Positions 10,018 through 34,974 of a DNA stretch of 64,000 bases are shown here, piece by piece. The stretch is from the NCBI RefSeq assembly GCF_018687715.1, contig NC_056753.1, forward strand, positions 14,878,501 through 14,942,500. Direction: 5' to 3'. The position numbers and the translations under genes were made by a program. The notes under the pieces are model-generated. The model saw nothing but the letters and a program-made list of their open reading frames with translations. It was not told the DNA's origin and made no database searches. Positions within the stretch are counted from its first letter, which is position 1, and every line of letters starts with the position of its first letter. Source of the stretch: Carya illinoinensis (lineage: Eukaryota > Streptophyta > Magnoliopsida > Fagales > Juglandaceae).

Positions 10018-11800
10018 AAGTTAGTATTTTTTTCATATTTGTAATTGATAGTGATTAATCTTTAACCTTTAGAAATCACTTTTTTTAGTTCCATGTGATC
10101 GCGCTTGAAATTGCTTAGAAAACGTAAAGATTGAGATAAGTTAACTTTTAACTCACTAGCAGTTTACTGTGTATGGGTAATAAGTAAAGGAACTACAGTG
10201 TAGGTATGTATGTTATCATATATGTCATGCCATGCCATACCAAACTATCACATATTTATATGTTATATAGAATTTATTCTGTCACGAGTTATTCATCTAT
10301 TACACAAGATATTATGTCACGTATTGCTATACATTACAAGTACGTCATGTTAAGTGTGCCATTTATTATATATATGGCAAGTCATGTAATATTCACTATT
10401 ATTGGTATGCCATGTTAAATATGTTGTTTGTTACATGTTTATGTCATATTACGAAATGTTTTTATCTCAAGTTAGTCATGTATTTCAAGTTATGTTCAAG
10501 TCATGTTATATTACGTCAGGGATTATGTCCTTTTGTATCCAACCACGTTTCATTTCGAGTACAGTTTGTGTATTTTGAGAACACTCAAGTCAAGTTACTC
10601 ATGTCAGTATCGACTCTAAGTGCTAGAATTTGGTAATATCCTAGTAAAACTCATTTGTTCATGTTAGAGTGTTTAAAAAGGTGTGAAATTCCTTGAGTTG
10701 ACAAAATGCTATCAACGGGTAGCGGGCAGGGACCTAACTAGCTGGTCACCGAAGCACACTAGGCATTAACGCCGATGGAGCCATATTTCATTTCAATAAT
10801 TCATGGGGCTACAATAATTGTGGAGCATGAAGTATAGGGTTACAGTAATTGTGGCGCATATACTACATGAGATATAGCAATTGTGACACATAGAATATAT
10901 GGGGTCACACCGACTATGGAGTATGTATTAACACACTCACGGCTGGTCCAGATACCTATATTGTGATACGATAATTGGTAATGACACATGGCTCTAGAGG
11001 ACCCATGTAGCACCTGAGAAGATGAGTATAAGCAATTAAAGAAATAAGATTCCAAGTTCATGTGAAGTTAAGTTTCAGATCAAGTTCATGTTAAGTCAGA
11101 TTTCAGATCAAGTTCATATTAAGTCAAGTTTTAGATCAAGTTCATGTCAAGTCAAGTCTTAGTTTAAGTCCAGTTTAGTTTAAGTAAGTCAAATTTAGTT
11201 TAAGTTATGTCAGTTATGCTATATTGTATGTCAAGTTATGCTATGATTTCTTATGAATTTGATTATGTATTCATAATTTTACTGTCATGCATGCATCATT
11301 AACCTGTGTAGAGGTTTTATGTTAACTTGCTGAGATTTGTAATAAAATCTTATTGTGGTAGTGCCAACTATCATTCCACTCGAATGATAAATCTTGTTAC
11401 AGGACATGAAAGAGAATCAGGATTTGACCAACTGGACACAGTCGACTGAGCAATATTGCGATGTCAATGTTAATATCGTAGTTAACTTAAATTACTACTT
11501 GTACTATAGAGTTGCATCTCCAGTACTCTTTTGGATCATAGCCATTTTGGACTAGTGTTGTGATCTTAGTTGTTCAATATGTCTTTATGTATGAATGATG
11601 TATTAAGCATTTGAGATATCTTCAGTTTGGTGCATTGTATTGTTAAACAAAAAAAATTATCCATTATGAATATTGCATAATGTTAGATGCATGTTAGAAA
11701 TATTGCATCTTATATGTCATGAACGGGGGTAAGTAACTTTGTGTTGCATGTTCGGACGCTTCAAATGTCCATCCGAATCCAAATGAAATTTCGAGTCGTC
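10018..11800 (-). repeat. Inverted family C copy, right part
   Basis: Continues 2001-2966 after the young element. It is the inverted counterpart of about 16140-17700: the block near 10735-10790 (GGTCACCGAAGCACACTAGG) corresponds to the complement at 17060-17110. Near 11718, TCATGAACGGGGGTAAGTAA is the inverse of the family start block seen at 1810-1830. Short open frames are rich in Met/Tyr/His from ATG/TCATG repeats and are not genes. Confidence 0.6.
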
Positions 11801-12429
11801 AAATCAATCAACACCAAATCACTTTAATTTTTGGATCGCAAAGTATATCAAACAGCCGTTTCTGAAATTTCTTTATTTCTTTTTCTTTTTTTAATAACTA
11901 AGTAGCAACCCTTGAATACGCTTCCTTTTTTTTTTTTTAATAAATATTCAATCACAAGAGGCAACAATAATTACAATTTCTAAAAAAGATTGATCTAATT
12001 TCAACAACAAGAAATGGAAATAGAAGGAATCCAAGCAAAGATTACAGATTTGGCAATTACAGATCTAGAAATTAAAGCGAAGATTCTTGTTGGAGGAAAA
12101 TCAATTAAAGATCTAGAAATTACAGATCTGGAAAAAGTCAAAGGAAAATCAATTAAAGAATTCGTAGATCTAAATTCTTGACTCAACTACATGAGTAATC
12201 AATTGTGAAAAATATAGATTTGAATCTAAACACTTGAAATTAACATGAATGAAGAAGAAATTGTACGTCAGAATAGAAAACCCTAGAACAGCCTAAGACA
12301 AAAACCAAATGCAAGAATTAAAAAAAGGATAAATCAGACCTTATTTGGAGCCTGACTCTATTACCAAATGAAGTCGAAGACTCGTAAACATTATTTCATA
12401 CAATTAAAATATAATAACATAGGTCACAT
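11801..12429 (-). other. Leader and primer-site region of the old CRM-like element
   Basis: 12320-12369 resembles the young element's leader at 9195-9240 (AAATCAGACCT...CCAAATGA in both). On the minus strand it contains TTGGTAATAGAGTCAGG, a degraded tRNA-Met primer site. LTR-like DNA follows until 12429. 12001-12180 is A/G-rich with repeated AGATCTAGAAATTA words. Confidence 0.5.
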
Positions 12430-15400
12430 TGTTACACCCCATGTGCGAGGGTTAGCGGTCTTTTTTTTGGACCCGAACTCTACCTGTGGCCATGGGTTGA
12501 GAATCCCTTTTCAGTCAGGGGGTAGCAATGGGTGCACTACCAGTACTACTTATCTGGCATTGCAATCTGCCCAGTCCTTTGGTACTCATTCCTTCAGTCG
12601 TGGCCGTTACGTATTTTTATACATTAAAACTTTCAGTCCTTTCATTCATTCAGTCCTTTCTTTTAGTTCTTTCAGCCCTTTTCATTTATTTATTTTTCAA
12701 TTCATTTAATTCTTAGACATCTTTTAAAAGCATAGCTTAAACCTTAACGTTTAAAAGCAGTCTTTAAAATCATAAACATTAGCATCATTTAAAACATTAG
12801 TCTGTGGTAGCATTAAAGCATCATTTAACATTATCTTTCAAAGCATCATTTAAAAGTATCAGCTCATGGCATCGTTTAAAATATCAGTTCATAGAGACAT
12901 TTTAAAACACTTTCTTCGCTTCATTTAAAGCATCACTTAAAACATAAGGTAGGAGCCTCACATTTCGTTTCATAAAAATACATACAATACTTACTGTGTA
13001 TACCATCCATTTACATGCATACACTTAATACTTTGGGTGTATAAAAAGGGGATGCCAAGAAAGGCCGTTACATACATATACTTGAAGACTTTTATACACT
13101 TGACATATTTTCGTAAAACATCATCTGTGTCATTTCGTAAAGAAAAAGTATTTCATTTTCCTTTTGTTCATTTATTTAGAAAACTCTAGAAGAGTATGAA
13201 CATAATACTTACCTGGATTCCATGCCATACTCATTTCATGCAGTCCATTCATGTGCATGTTAGATGGCAACCTACATACATACACATAACTTTAGTATCA
13301 TTATCTATCTAGTACATAAATAACTAACTTGAATAAAACTACACTTCACTTGGAAACACTTTCCTTCTATCCCATGCTCTTACATACCACTTACTATGCT
13401 AAAACCTTCTGGATCCATTTACAGTCACTACCTCTTTCAAACTCGACATTCTACCTCGAGTGCTTATCTACTAAAGTGAACCTTCGTGATTTGCCTTAGG
13501 GTTTAGATATTAAGACCTTCATCTTACTCTTCCTATTAAGCGCATTCAAATGCATGACTTGGATTGACCAAGTCACGCATCACAATCCTAGACAATACAA
13601 CTGTCACTACCTTAGTGCATCCTAGCCCACACTAAATCCTCATTCCCATCCACACATGCCACATGACTTTAAGCCCACTCTAAGGCTTAAACATCTTGTA
13701 ACCATGCTTAGGACAGATTACCTATTATATATGGTAAATCCATCCAGTACACGTGTCTCACCAGATGCAAATGTGCTTTACTCCTTTATCACCTAAGATC
13801 AAATATATAATCCATTGAATGCTCACTTGTATAAACAAGCTCCATACTTCGATACCAACTTCTACTCAAACCCGATCAGCAGGACTTTCCTACTTCCCGA
13901 CTCCTTTACAAGTTCATCCCAACACTTACACGACAAGACCCTATTCACATTACACCTCCGTCTCATCACATAGCTCGAGACTAACTTCAAGCTACACTGT
14001 GACACCCGTCACTACGGTAGGGTCACATCACAACTATTTCGAAACACTGTTCCATAGTTTCCGACGCTACACAACACGCTCTACGCTTCTCAACTACGCC
14101 ATCCAGACCTTCTTGATACCCCTATCCAGTGCATCACGATGCCACCTAGAGTCCACTCTAGGTGAACTCCTTTTCATCCACACTACACCATACACCATCA
14201 AGACGCACGCCACATGTTGCATCGCTACACAATATGGAGTACGCACCACGTGTACTCCCTTCACAACACTATGCCGCATCACTACTATAGCACACACTTC
14301 ATAGTACAATCCATAACACTTCACAGCACACTACACAGTTACGCTCAACACTTCACTACACAACGAACTCCATAATCAACCAACTAACATCTAACATAAA
14401 TAATGAGAGAGAGGGGGTTATACCATCGTTGGGATTAACCCGTGCATTACTCACTACCTGTTACTGTCAAAGGTATCGGAATGGTCGTACATGGTGGCTA
14501 AACTGTGCATGGTGGCTATCCACCTTGTATGGTGGTTGTCCACCATGTAAAGTGGCGGTTTGGGCTTAGGGCTAGGCTAGGGGAAGTCTTGGGAGGATCA
14601 TGGTGGGCTCAAAATGGCAGTGAGGGTGGAGCACGGTGAAGCTGTGGGTTTCAAGTGGCTGGCCGTGGGTCTTACACGAGAGAATTTGGAGGGGAAGCTT
14701 GGTTGGTTGTTGGCTGGCCATGGAGGGCTTGAGAGAGGTGCGGTGGAATTGTGGTGGAGAAGAGGAGGTGACACTGTGGTTGGAGGGCGGCAGATCTAGC
14801 CAAACTGGTGGAGAAACCCATGGGAGAGTGAGGGAGCGTGAGAGAGGTGGAGAGCTTAGCTGGGCATGGAGGAGCTTGGAGAGAGGTCGTGGTGGTTAGG
14901 GGAGCTCGTGACGGTGGTTGGAGGTCGTGGGTGGCAGTGTACGGTGGTGTGGGTGAAAAACCCGTGCATTTCGTGTGTGTGTTCATGGGGTGATCCGAGG
15001 GAGAGGAAGAGGGTTGGGGGAAAATGGAAGCTATGGAGGTGGTCGTCGGTGAGAGGAGGTGGTCATGGTGGTGCTTGGTGGGGCAATGGGTTGACGACAA
15101 CGGCGCACAGTGGAGAGAAATGGGTTTCACCCATTTCAAGTTGAGCTATCGTAGGAGGAGAGAGAGAGAGAGCTGCATGGGGGTTGGATTCCACGGTGGA
15201 GGATTGCGACGTGAGGGGGAGCTGCTGGTGGTGGCGGTGAGGCTAGGTGGCGCATAGCGGCGCCGAGCTGAGCTAAAGGAAGAATCAGTTGGGAGAAAGG
15301 GGCTGCAGCTCGGGCTGGGAGGAAGGGAGATGAGAGAGAGAGGGAAAAGACTAGGGGCTTGGGTATTTAATCTGGACACTTCATCTTGGGATCTACAAAA

Positions 15401-15907
15401 TGATCTAACGGTGAGGAATTAAAACACTGATTTGAAAATGCGTAAACATTCATTTAACTTAAAACACTGAGAAGAATTAAGATAAAATATTATTTAACTA
15501 AACTTTAGTTTATAAAATATAATCTTCATCCTTAATAAAATGATAAAGTTTTGCTAATTATTTTTTTAAGAGAATAAAACTATTTAAATAAATTTAGAGT
15601 TTTCAACATAATTTAAATCTTATAATATTTTTAAATGACTAAAATCATTTAATTAAAAATAATTTTTCACAATTATAATATTTTTGGAGCTCTTCAAAAA
15701 TATTATAATTGTCTTACTTAAATCAGGTTTGGTCAAATAATACTGAAAATATCCCATATAAATATTTCTAGAACATTTAAAATATTTGAAGGTTTTAAAA
15801 TACAAGGCTCGTTTTAGAAATTACTTAACATCTTTCAAAACACACTATCAAGATTCGACATGCAAAACGAGACTCGTGACCATAAGAGAGAGGAGCGAGA
15901 TATTACA
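12430..15907 (-). mobile_element. 3.5-kb LTR-like element Q inside the old CRM-like LTR
   Basis: Plus-strand ends are TGTTACACCCC and GATATTACA, so the minus strand starts TGTAATATCTCGCTCC. A relative starts TGTAACAACCCGCTCC at 49327. The 14450-15360 part is GC-rich and full of GGTGG/GAGAG words. The minus strand has GGGTATTTAATC near 15360-15372, a TATA-like site also found in the relative at about 50073. 13800-14350 is rich in ACACTTCAC words. No gag or pol is visible, so it may be a solo long LTR or a non-autonomous element. No matching 5-bp duplication was found at its ends. The Ser/Pro- and Gly/Trp-rich open frames inside are compositional. Confidence 0.5.
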
Positions 15908-16132
15908 ATGCTGCCCCCCTTTGTAACTTGTATCGCATTGATTAAAACTGGTTCTTCTTCTTTCAAGCCCATGTTGAATGTTGGGGTATTGCTCGATGAA
16001 TTTGCAAACTTGGCCCAAGTAGATTGTACCAATCCTTATATTGCTTCATTGATTTTCTTAGCTCTTAAACTTATGATTAGCCCTACTGGAACTTGCAATG
16101 GATCGTTTAATGGTGCTTGTTGATTCTCATCA
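15908..16132 (-). pseudogene. Right LTR end of the old CRM-like element with decayed Pol C-terminus
   Basis: Minus-strand translation of 15940-16120 gives stretches such as [22 protein letters not shown] and DPLQVPVG. These line up with [22 protein letters not shown] and DPLQVPDG at the end of the young Pol. A stop breaks the frame. It shows that the Pol tail lay in the LTR in this older relative too. It ends CTCATCA at 16132, then the CAATG duplication. Confidence 0.75.
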
Positions 16133-18413
16133 CAATGCACCTATTATACTTATAGCAATATGTAATATTCGCAGCGGATAATTTTTTTTCTTAAGAAATA
16201 CTATGCACCAAATGAGATATATCGATACCAAAGACTTGAAACATATTACATAAACATTAAAGTGATAGACATTCTTGATATCAACATAAGTCCAAAACGT
16301 CTATAATCACATAAGTACAGAAGATAGAGCTCCATAAACTGAAATATCTACTAGGCAAATACGTTGAGTACCTTGCGCAACTTGGTCAAGGATGTCATAA
16401 TACTATCTATGAATCTGATCATGGAGGCAATGAGCTCTGCATTGTGTTTGCATTGCTTAGTCAACTGTCTTTAATCAGTCAATGTCCATTGTATCTCTCG
16501 GTCCTGACATATTGTCTACCATTCTATTGAAAATAGTAGTTGAGACTTTCACGGTGAGATTTGAGTACAAATATCAGCAAGTTAATAAAAAAACTTAACA
16601 TACAGTTAAAAAATGCATGCATGGAAGTAAAAGCATGAATGCATAAAATGATCATAAATAAGTTGACATGACTTGACATTTAACATGACGTGTACTGACT
16701 TGACTTGGAACTTGAACGTGAACTGAACTAAACTGAAACTATATTTGACATGGCATGAACATGAACTGAACTTGAAATAACATGAGTTTAAATGTGAAAT
16801 ACATGAACTTCGAATCTTGTTCATTGTATAAGCATGATTAATAAAAGTGACCACATAGGTGCTACACGGTTCCTATTGAGCTATGTGTCCCTACTAATTT
16901 ACACCAGCACAATACAGATTTACACTAGCTGTGAGTAAGTTAAAATATGTACCAGTTCACATGTATATGCAACTGTTATGGAAAACATAATGTACGTATC
17001 TCGTGACAGGTATCTGCACCAGCACGAATACGTATAACATGAAATTGAAAATAGGGGGCACCATCGGTGTTAGTGCCTGTTCCACTTTGGTGATCAGTTA
17101 ATTAGACCCCATTTGAAACTTGTTGATTTTTACCTTGTTAACTTGAGGGATTTCATACTAATTTAGAAACTCTAACGTAAACAAAAGAATCTCACTAGGA
17201 TATTATCTCATCCTAGTACTTAGTGTCATGATAAATGACTTGACGTGAAATAACTATTTTCGAGATGCATTCTATACTCGAGACATGAATCGAAAGGATA
17301 GATGACTTGATGTAATGTAACGTGATATGTATGTGAGACGAATGACATGGCATGCATGAAACAGACCAACATTTCGTGACATGGCATAAAATGTAACAAA
17401 AAAAAAATATTCATGACATGGCATAACGTGTAACAAATAAAAATCACATGATATAATTTAATGGTTAACAAATAAATATCTACGTGATAGAATATAATGA
17501 GTATTAAATAAACATTATATGACAGATATAATATGTAATATATATACATATAGTGATATGACATAACATAGCATATATGATAACATAAGAACATAACCAA
17601 TTGTCCCCTTACCCAACACATATACATAGTAATCTGGCAGTAAGTTAGAAGCTAGCATACAGTGATCATTGCGTTATAGATAAAAATGTGCGAAACATGA
17701 GAAACTATAAGTAGATATTTGTAAATGTTAGAAACTCCTCATTAACATTTTAAAAACATAAAAATACTATTTTTAGAGTAAAATTACCATTTTACCCCTC
17801 TAGATGTGGAAAAATAATCATTTTGCCCCTAATTTAAGGAGTTCACATCCTAACTTCAAACCTCATAAAAATTTATATTTCTCATGTAAATTTTATCCTA
17901 AATTTAAATATATAATTAACAAAATTTAAAATAAATCACAACTATATCAAACAAGCCTTGGTCAAAACACACATAGGCCAAGAACTAACATGCTTCGAAT
18001 CATCAAGCAAAAAATACAAAATTACAAGAAAGCCATCACAAAGCTTTCGGCCTTAATACTTCCACTAAAACTGATTCCTTTATCGTCTACCACTTCTTAA
18101 AATAAAGAGAAATGATATTTACAATTATGAAATGTGCAAACGCTACGTAATCCCTTTGAAGCAATTGAGTAAATAAGGGTTTCACGTAAAAATAATAATT
18201 TTTTAATAATGAATTTTACTATTTTTTAAAATAATTATGCGATATTTACATACTTCATAATTATACATAGCATTACTCGAAAAAATAAATAATTACTCTG
18301 CTTTTTCAAAAATTAAAAATCTAAGATTTTAAAATGCATAATCCTAATGATTGATTTTTTACTAGAAGTTGAACTCTGGAAGGTACAGAATGCAAGGGAG
18401 TCCGGGTGTCACA
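16133..18413 (+). repeat. Right part of LTR-like family C element
   Basis: Resumes the element started at 1747: CAATGCACCT, then the CGCAGCGGATAA block near 16170 found in all family copies, then ATG/CATGA-rich DNA, then AT-rich DNA, ending GTGTCACA. It is inverted relative to 10018-11800. No protein-coding region is recognised. Confidence 0.55.
18109..18280. mobile_element. Small palindromic MITE-like element, copy 1
   Basis: About 170 bp. The left end GAAATGATATTTACAATTATG is the imperfect inverse of the right end ...CATAATTATACATAGCATTACTC. Copy 2 lies at 34059-34236 with the same outline. No TSD is certain. Confidence 0.5.
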
Positions 18414-20300
18414 ATCCCTAGGAGGATTGCCTAGGACCACACCTCGACATGACTCTTGGAGGGTCAAAACAGTTATATGGCTAGACTGTTTGCATACCTT
18501 GGCTCATGCCCTGATACGCAGCGGGCACCCATGGAGGCTACTGGACGCACGTAGACCATGCGTGTAGACCTGCGCATGCCCTTGAGCGTGCACCTGCCCG
18601 CATGCATGCGTGCCCCAACACCACTTAGCGAGGCTAGTGGCGTGCCTGTACGCCATCCAGCTCGCGACTCCAGCCCGTGCCTTGTAGGCAAGGTTAGTGG
18701 TGGGCATGCCATCCAACGCAAGGCTCCAGCCCATGCCTTGCAGCCCCAGAGCCTAGACCGTCAACTTGGACCATGCATGCCCATCACCCAGGCCACCAGC
18801 CCGGGCCATGCAGGACCACTGCCCAAGCCACTTGACTGGGCACCACAACAGTAGCACGACGTCACCCTGTGCCCACTATGAGGCCTAGGTTTGGCACCAT
18901 GCCATGCCCACCATCAGCAGGCCACGCACAGCGCCATGTCATGCCCACCATCAGACCAACACATGGCACCATGCCATGCCATGCAGCGAACAGCGGACCA
19001 AACCATGACTAGCCCAGCCGTGGGCCATGCACTACCATAGCCCACCATGGGCCTTGCATGCCACGGCCACCATGGGTTAATTATCTATTTTATCATTTTT
19101 ATTTGTTTTATTTAATTACTTGTTTATTTATTATGTTATTTATTTTATTTATTTATTTTAATTTGCTAGGGACCTTTTGGGGGTTTCCAAATTGTAAACT
19201 CTACAAATAGGACCCTTAGTCATTTCATTGGGATCTTTTGTCATTTGGAACATTGAGTGGCCAGCCATAGGGTTGGATTTATCTTTCGGTGCTTTTGCAC
19301 TTAGGCTTCTTGGGGTGCAATTTGTGAATCCCCATAGAGAAGGATCACACCTTGCAATTCGTGAATATGTGTGATTCTATTTATCTTTTAATATATTTGA
19401 GGTTTCATTTCAATTCTTTGTGCAATATGAATTGTTGTGGAGAGGCCGAATCCTTCATTGGGATTCTCGGCTTGTGTGGTGGATCTCAAGATCTCTTGTG
19501 TTCATGTGATTTTCTCACATGTTCATAAGTTTTCCTTAAGGATTCTTGAAGTTTCCCTCTTGCCAAACATACAATTCGATCACCCCATACCTTTGCCTTT
19601 CACGCCAACCCCAATTGCCCAAAGCCACAAAACCCTAGCCCCATATCAAACCTACATGCCATTCCCTATCTACAATACCCAAACAATCCACAAAAAAACC
19701 CTAGATCTCACCTTGAACCATTCGGCCATAACCTCTTTGGCTTGGCCGAAACCCTAGATCCTATTTTCTCTCATCTCAATTTTTCATAATTTATGTGATT
19801 GGTCAATAGCCCTTTATTGACTCGCTCCAATTTCATTTCCCATCTAAACACATCAATCATATTTCCTCCTATCCATTTTCGGCCAGCCTTGTCCAATCTA
19901 GATCTCACATCTCAAATTCCTACATTTTAGGAATTGCAAAATCCATAACTTGTAAGATCTACTAGCCACCTTTGCCCTAGCCGTGTACCTCCATTTGCCT
20001 TGGCCGGAACTCACACTAAACCCTATCCTCAATCACTCATCATTCAACCCTAGCACACAAGTAGCGTCTAGCATACCCATTAAGCCTTTGGCCGTGCACC
20101 ATCACCACTCAACTCGAGATCACCTAGCTCATACATCATCTATATTTATCACTATTGAACCCTAGACTCAATTCACCTAAGTTCTCTTTGGCCTACACGT
20201 GATCTATACCTAGCAAAGAAGCAACCAGGAGAGAATAGAACTCTTAATATGTGAGGACTTGACCGAGATCCCCAACACCGGGACACTGGTTGCGGTTACA
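18414..20300. other. Gene-poor region upstream of the bZIP gene
   Basis: 18470-19070 is GC-rich with CATGCC, CCATGC and GCCCAC words. 19080-19160 is a TTTAT-rich stretch. 19200-19560 contains AATTCGTGAAT and ACAAATAGGACCC, resembling LTR/leader text. 19560-20200 is C-rich, with CCCTAG and GGCCGAA words. Open frames of 60-106 residues show no family resemblance, so I assign no gene. Confidence 0.4.
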
Positions 20301-20325
20301 CAATATCCGGTCCCTTCTAGGTACG

Positions 20326-20334
20326 TATATATAG
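20326..20334 (+). promoter_or_regulatory. Putative TATA box of the bZIP gene
   Basis: TATATATAG about 490 bp upstream of the start codon, followed by a CT-rich stretch (20339-20357) suitable for a transcription start near 20360. This implies a leader of up to 460 nt, possibly with an intron. The leader also contains a 19-bp word repeated at 20714 and 20778. Confidence 0.5.
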
Positions 20335-20713
20335 CATCTCCACAGCTTCCCTTTCTCATATAACAAGCGCACTGCACTCTCTTTCCATCTCCATGTGATG
20401 GAAAGCCGTGGAATTCTCCTCTGACCTCCGCTGCTCTGCTTTACAGCTTCAAATTTCAAAACCTGTTTGTACAGTATGTGACAATTTATGCACCCCGTCG
20501 ACCTTCCCGAGAAAACATCCCGGATTCTAAGTACGTTGTTGTTGGGTGCTTGTGTATTTATACATATAAGTGTATGCTTTGTGATTTTCTATTCTATGCA
20601 CCTTTCTCTACGTAATTGCTTGTTTTGTTCTAATTAACCGGTCAGATCTTCTGTTTCCTACGGTTGCTTTGATTTCTGTTACCACAATTTTCTGGGGCTT
20701 GTCGCGAGGGTTC

Positions 20714-20796
20714 TAGAGTTTAATCTCGTTAGTCAGGACCAGCCTTCTTCAAATATAGGAGGAAAATCTATAATTTTTAGAGTTTAATCTCGTTAG
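20714..20796 (+). repeat. Direct 19-bp repeat in the bZIP leader
   Basis: TAGAGTTTAATCTCGTTAG occurs at 20714-20732 and, identically, at 20778-20796, 64 bp apart and 20 bp upstream of the start codon. Its function is unknown. Confidence 0.8.
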
Positions 20797-20815
20797 GGTT
20801 TGAGGTTTTCCTCAG

Positions 20816-33369
<12,554 letters not shown>

Positions 33370-34974
33370 GACATTGGCATGTACGCCTGGCATTGGCGGG
33401 TCATCGTACAAAATTGTAGTTCAGGTCTGTTTCACACAGTACATTCTTCCATCCATCTCACCTCTATCTCCTTCCTCCTTTTTTAATGTAAGCTGTTCTA
33501 TGTGTGATTTTAGTTATAGATTAAATTGTGAACTATATGCTTTATATTTTTAGGCAACTCTATATATGATGCTGTTCTTTCGTCCATGTTGGCAGTTGAG
33601 GTGGGCTGATCGTGATCTTCCAGTTCAATTTTTCCGTTTTTAGTTTCTTGAAAATTTGAAACTCAAGAGGATCCAACACACTTCACAATTCCGATAGGGA
33701 GCAATAAAAGGGGTGGGTACTTGAAACGTTACTGGGCTTCAAGTTGCTTCATTCAGTGAATGTTCAATTACTTATTCTGGAGTTCTAATGGTCGAATTTG
33801 TCGACCAAATTTTAGTGGACATCTGATTGAGATCAGTGAGACGACGGTAGTGCCTGTGCTAGGAACTCCCAATTTTTCGTTTCATTGATTTTAAACGAAT
33901 TCGGTTCTTTATTGGCAATATATATGTGTTATGTTTTTCTCTAATTGAACCTGTTTTGGAAATCATGCTCTCACCTTCATGGATTTTTGTCCATGAAATT
34001 GTAATTGTCCGATCTTCTTTCTTTTTCTTTTTTACCTTAGGAAGTTGTATTATTTAAGAAAGTAAGGCTACATATAGTTGTGAAGTGTGCAAGCGTTGTA
34101 TAATTGCTTTGAAAAAGAGTGAGGTCTACTATTAAAAAATTAATTTTCTTTTCATGTAGTTGTTGTATTTATTCACTTTTTTTTAAAGTGATTGCGTGGC
34201 GCTTATACATTCACGATTATAAGCATCATTTCTCATTATTTAATTGAATGTTTTACGAGAGCAGGTCCTTTCCGCTATCAAACTCTAGCTTACATGCAAG
34301 AAGGTTGTGTGGTATATGTCTAAAGATGAATTAGGATGTTGACCATTGTGCTAGGGACCCATTTTGGTATTGGTGAATTTTTTGACTTAGCCATTTGTTG
34401 ATTATTTAAGTAATTGAGTACATTACTGATGTGAGGTGCAATCGTCCGGTTGCTTGTTAGTGATGGTTTTGATATAATAGCAGTGATATCCAGGAGAGAA
34501 TCTCCTCCTCCTAGCTGTATGTATAGATTTGAATTTTGGGGAGACAGCTAAGTAATGCCGCCTTTGCCTCACCAATTAGCGGGTCCTTCCATCATTTTCT
34601 TCCCTCCGTGCATGGTGTCTGCTTCATTGATGATCTCAACGAACTAAAAGTTTTAAATTTCGTTGCAATAACCAATTTAAGTATTGGAACATAATATTTG
34701 GGTATTAATGTACTGTTTTGAGATAATCTTTATATATAATAACAATAAATCACTAGTAATGATGGTCCAAAATCCTTTATTCATGGCAACATTTAATTTG
34801 CAGCAAGCATTCTCTTTTTTTTTTTAATAAAATAAAAAATATGAAACAAGCTACAATTGGGAGTTGACACATTCGGCATTTGGAAACTTATATCATTCCG
34901 GAACTTTCTACAAAAAAAAAAAAAACAAGATGCATTTGCATATTTGATAAATTCTAAATAGTAAAAAGAACTAT
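33370..34974. other. bZIP 3' region and downstream spacer
   Basis: AATAAA at 33703-33708 is a plausible polyadenylation signal, 334 bp after the stop. The rest is AT-rich, with a MITE-like palindrome at 34059-34236. No further gene is seen. Confidence 0.5.
34059..34236. mobile_element. Small palindromic MITE-like element, copy 2
   Basis: The left part AGTTGTGAAGTGTGCAAGCG pairs with CGCTTATACATTCACGATTA at the right. A central A/T-rich AAAAAATTAATTTT matches copy 1 at 18109-18280. Confidence 0.5.

Larger units (their letters stand above)
1847..16132 (-). mobile_element. Old decayed CRM-like Ty3/gypsy element, heavily nested
   Basis: The left end TGATGTGAACCC resembles the start of the young element's LTR at 2967. 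The right end ...CTCATCA resembles the LTR end at 10017. CAATG occurs at 1842-1846 and 16133-16137 and fits a 5-bp target duplication in family C DNA: the flanks joined across it match the other family copies (CATGAC..GCAATGCACCT). What survives is a left LTR stub, a leader with a tRNA-Met-like site near 12345-12369 and a right LTR end carrying a decayed Pol C-terminus. Gag and most of pol are gone. Later insertions fill the interior. Minus orientation follows from the Pol tail and the primer site. The joint interpretation is inference; the duplicated CAATG and both end matches are visible. Confidence 0.6.

Noticed and set aside
10206..10636. Met/Ile/Val-rich frames like small membrane proteins
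   Set aside because: Derived from ATGTCATG-type repeats in the family C copy.
13819..14324. 161-residue Thr/Ser/His-rich frame
   Set aside because: Made of CACTAC/CACTTC words in element Q; the relative at 56500-57000 gives similar frames on the other strand.
14614..15379. Overlapping open frames on both strands, Gly/Trp-rich or Ser/Pro-rich
   Set aside because: They follow the GGTGG/GAGAG composition of element Q and overlap each other; no domain is visible.
2967..16132. Possibility that both CRM-like elements are one element with three LTRs
   Set aside because: They have different target duplications (AAGTT versus CAATG) and very different divergence, so they are separate insertions.
18473..18854. 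Frames of 76-98 residues on both strands
   Set aside because: GC-rich CATGCC repeat text; no family resemblance and mutually overlapping.
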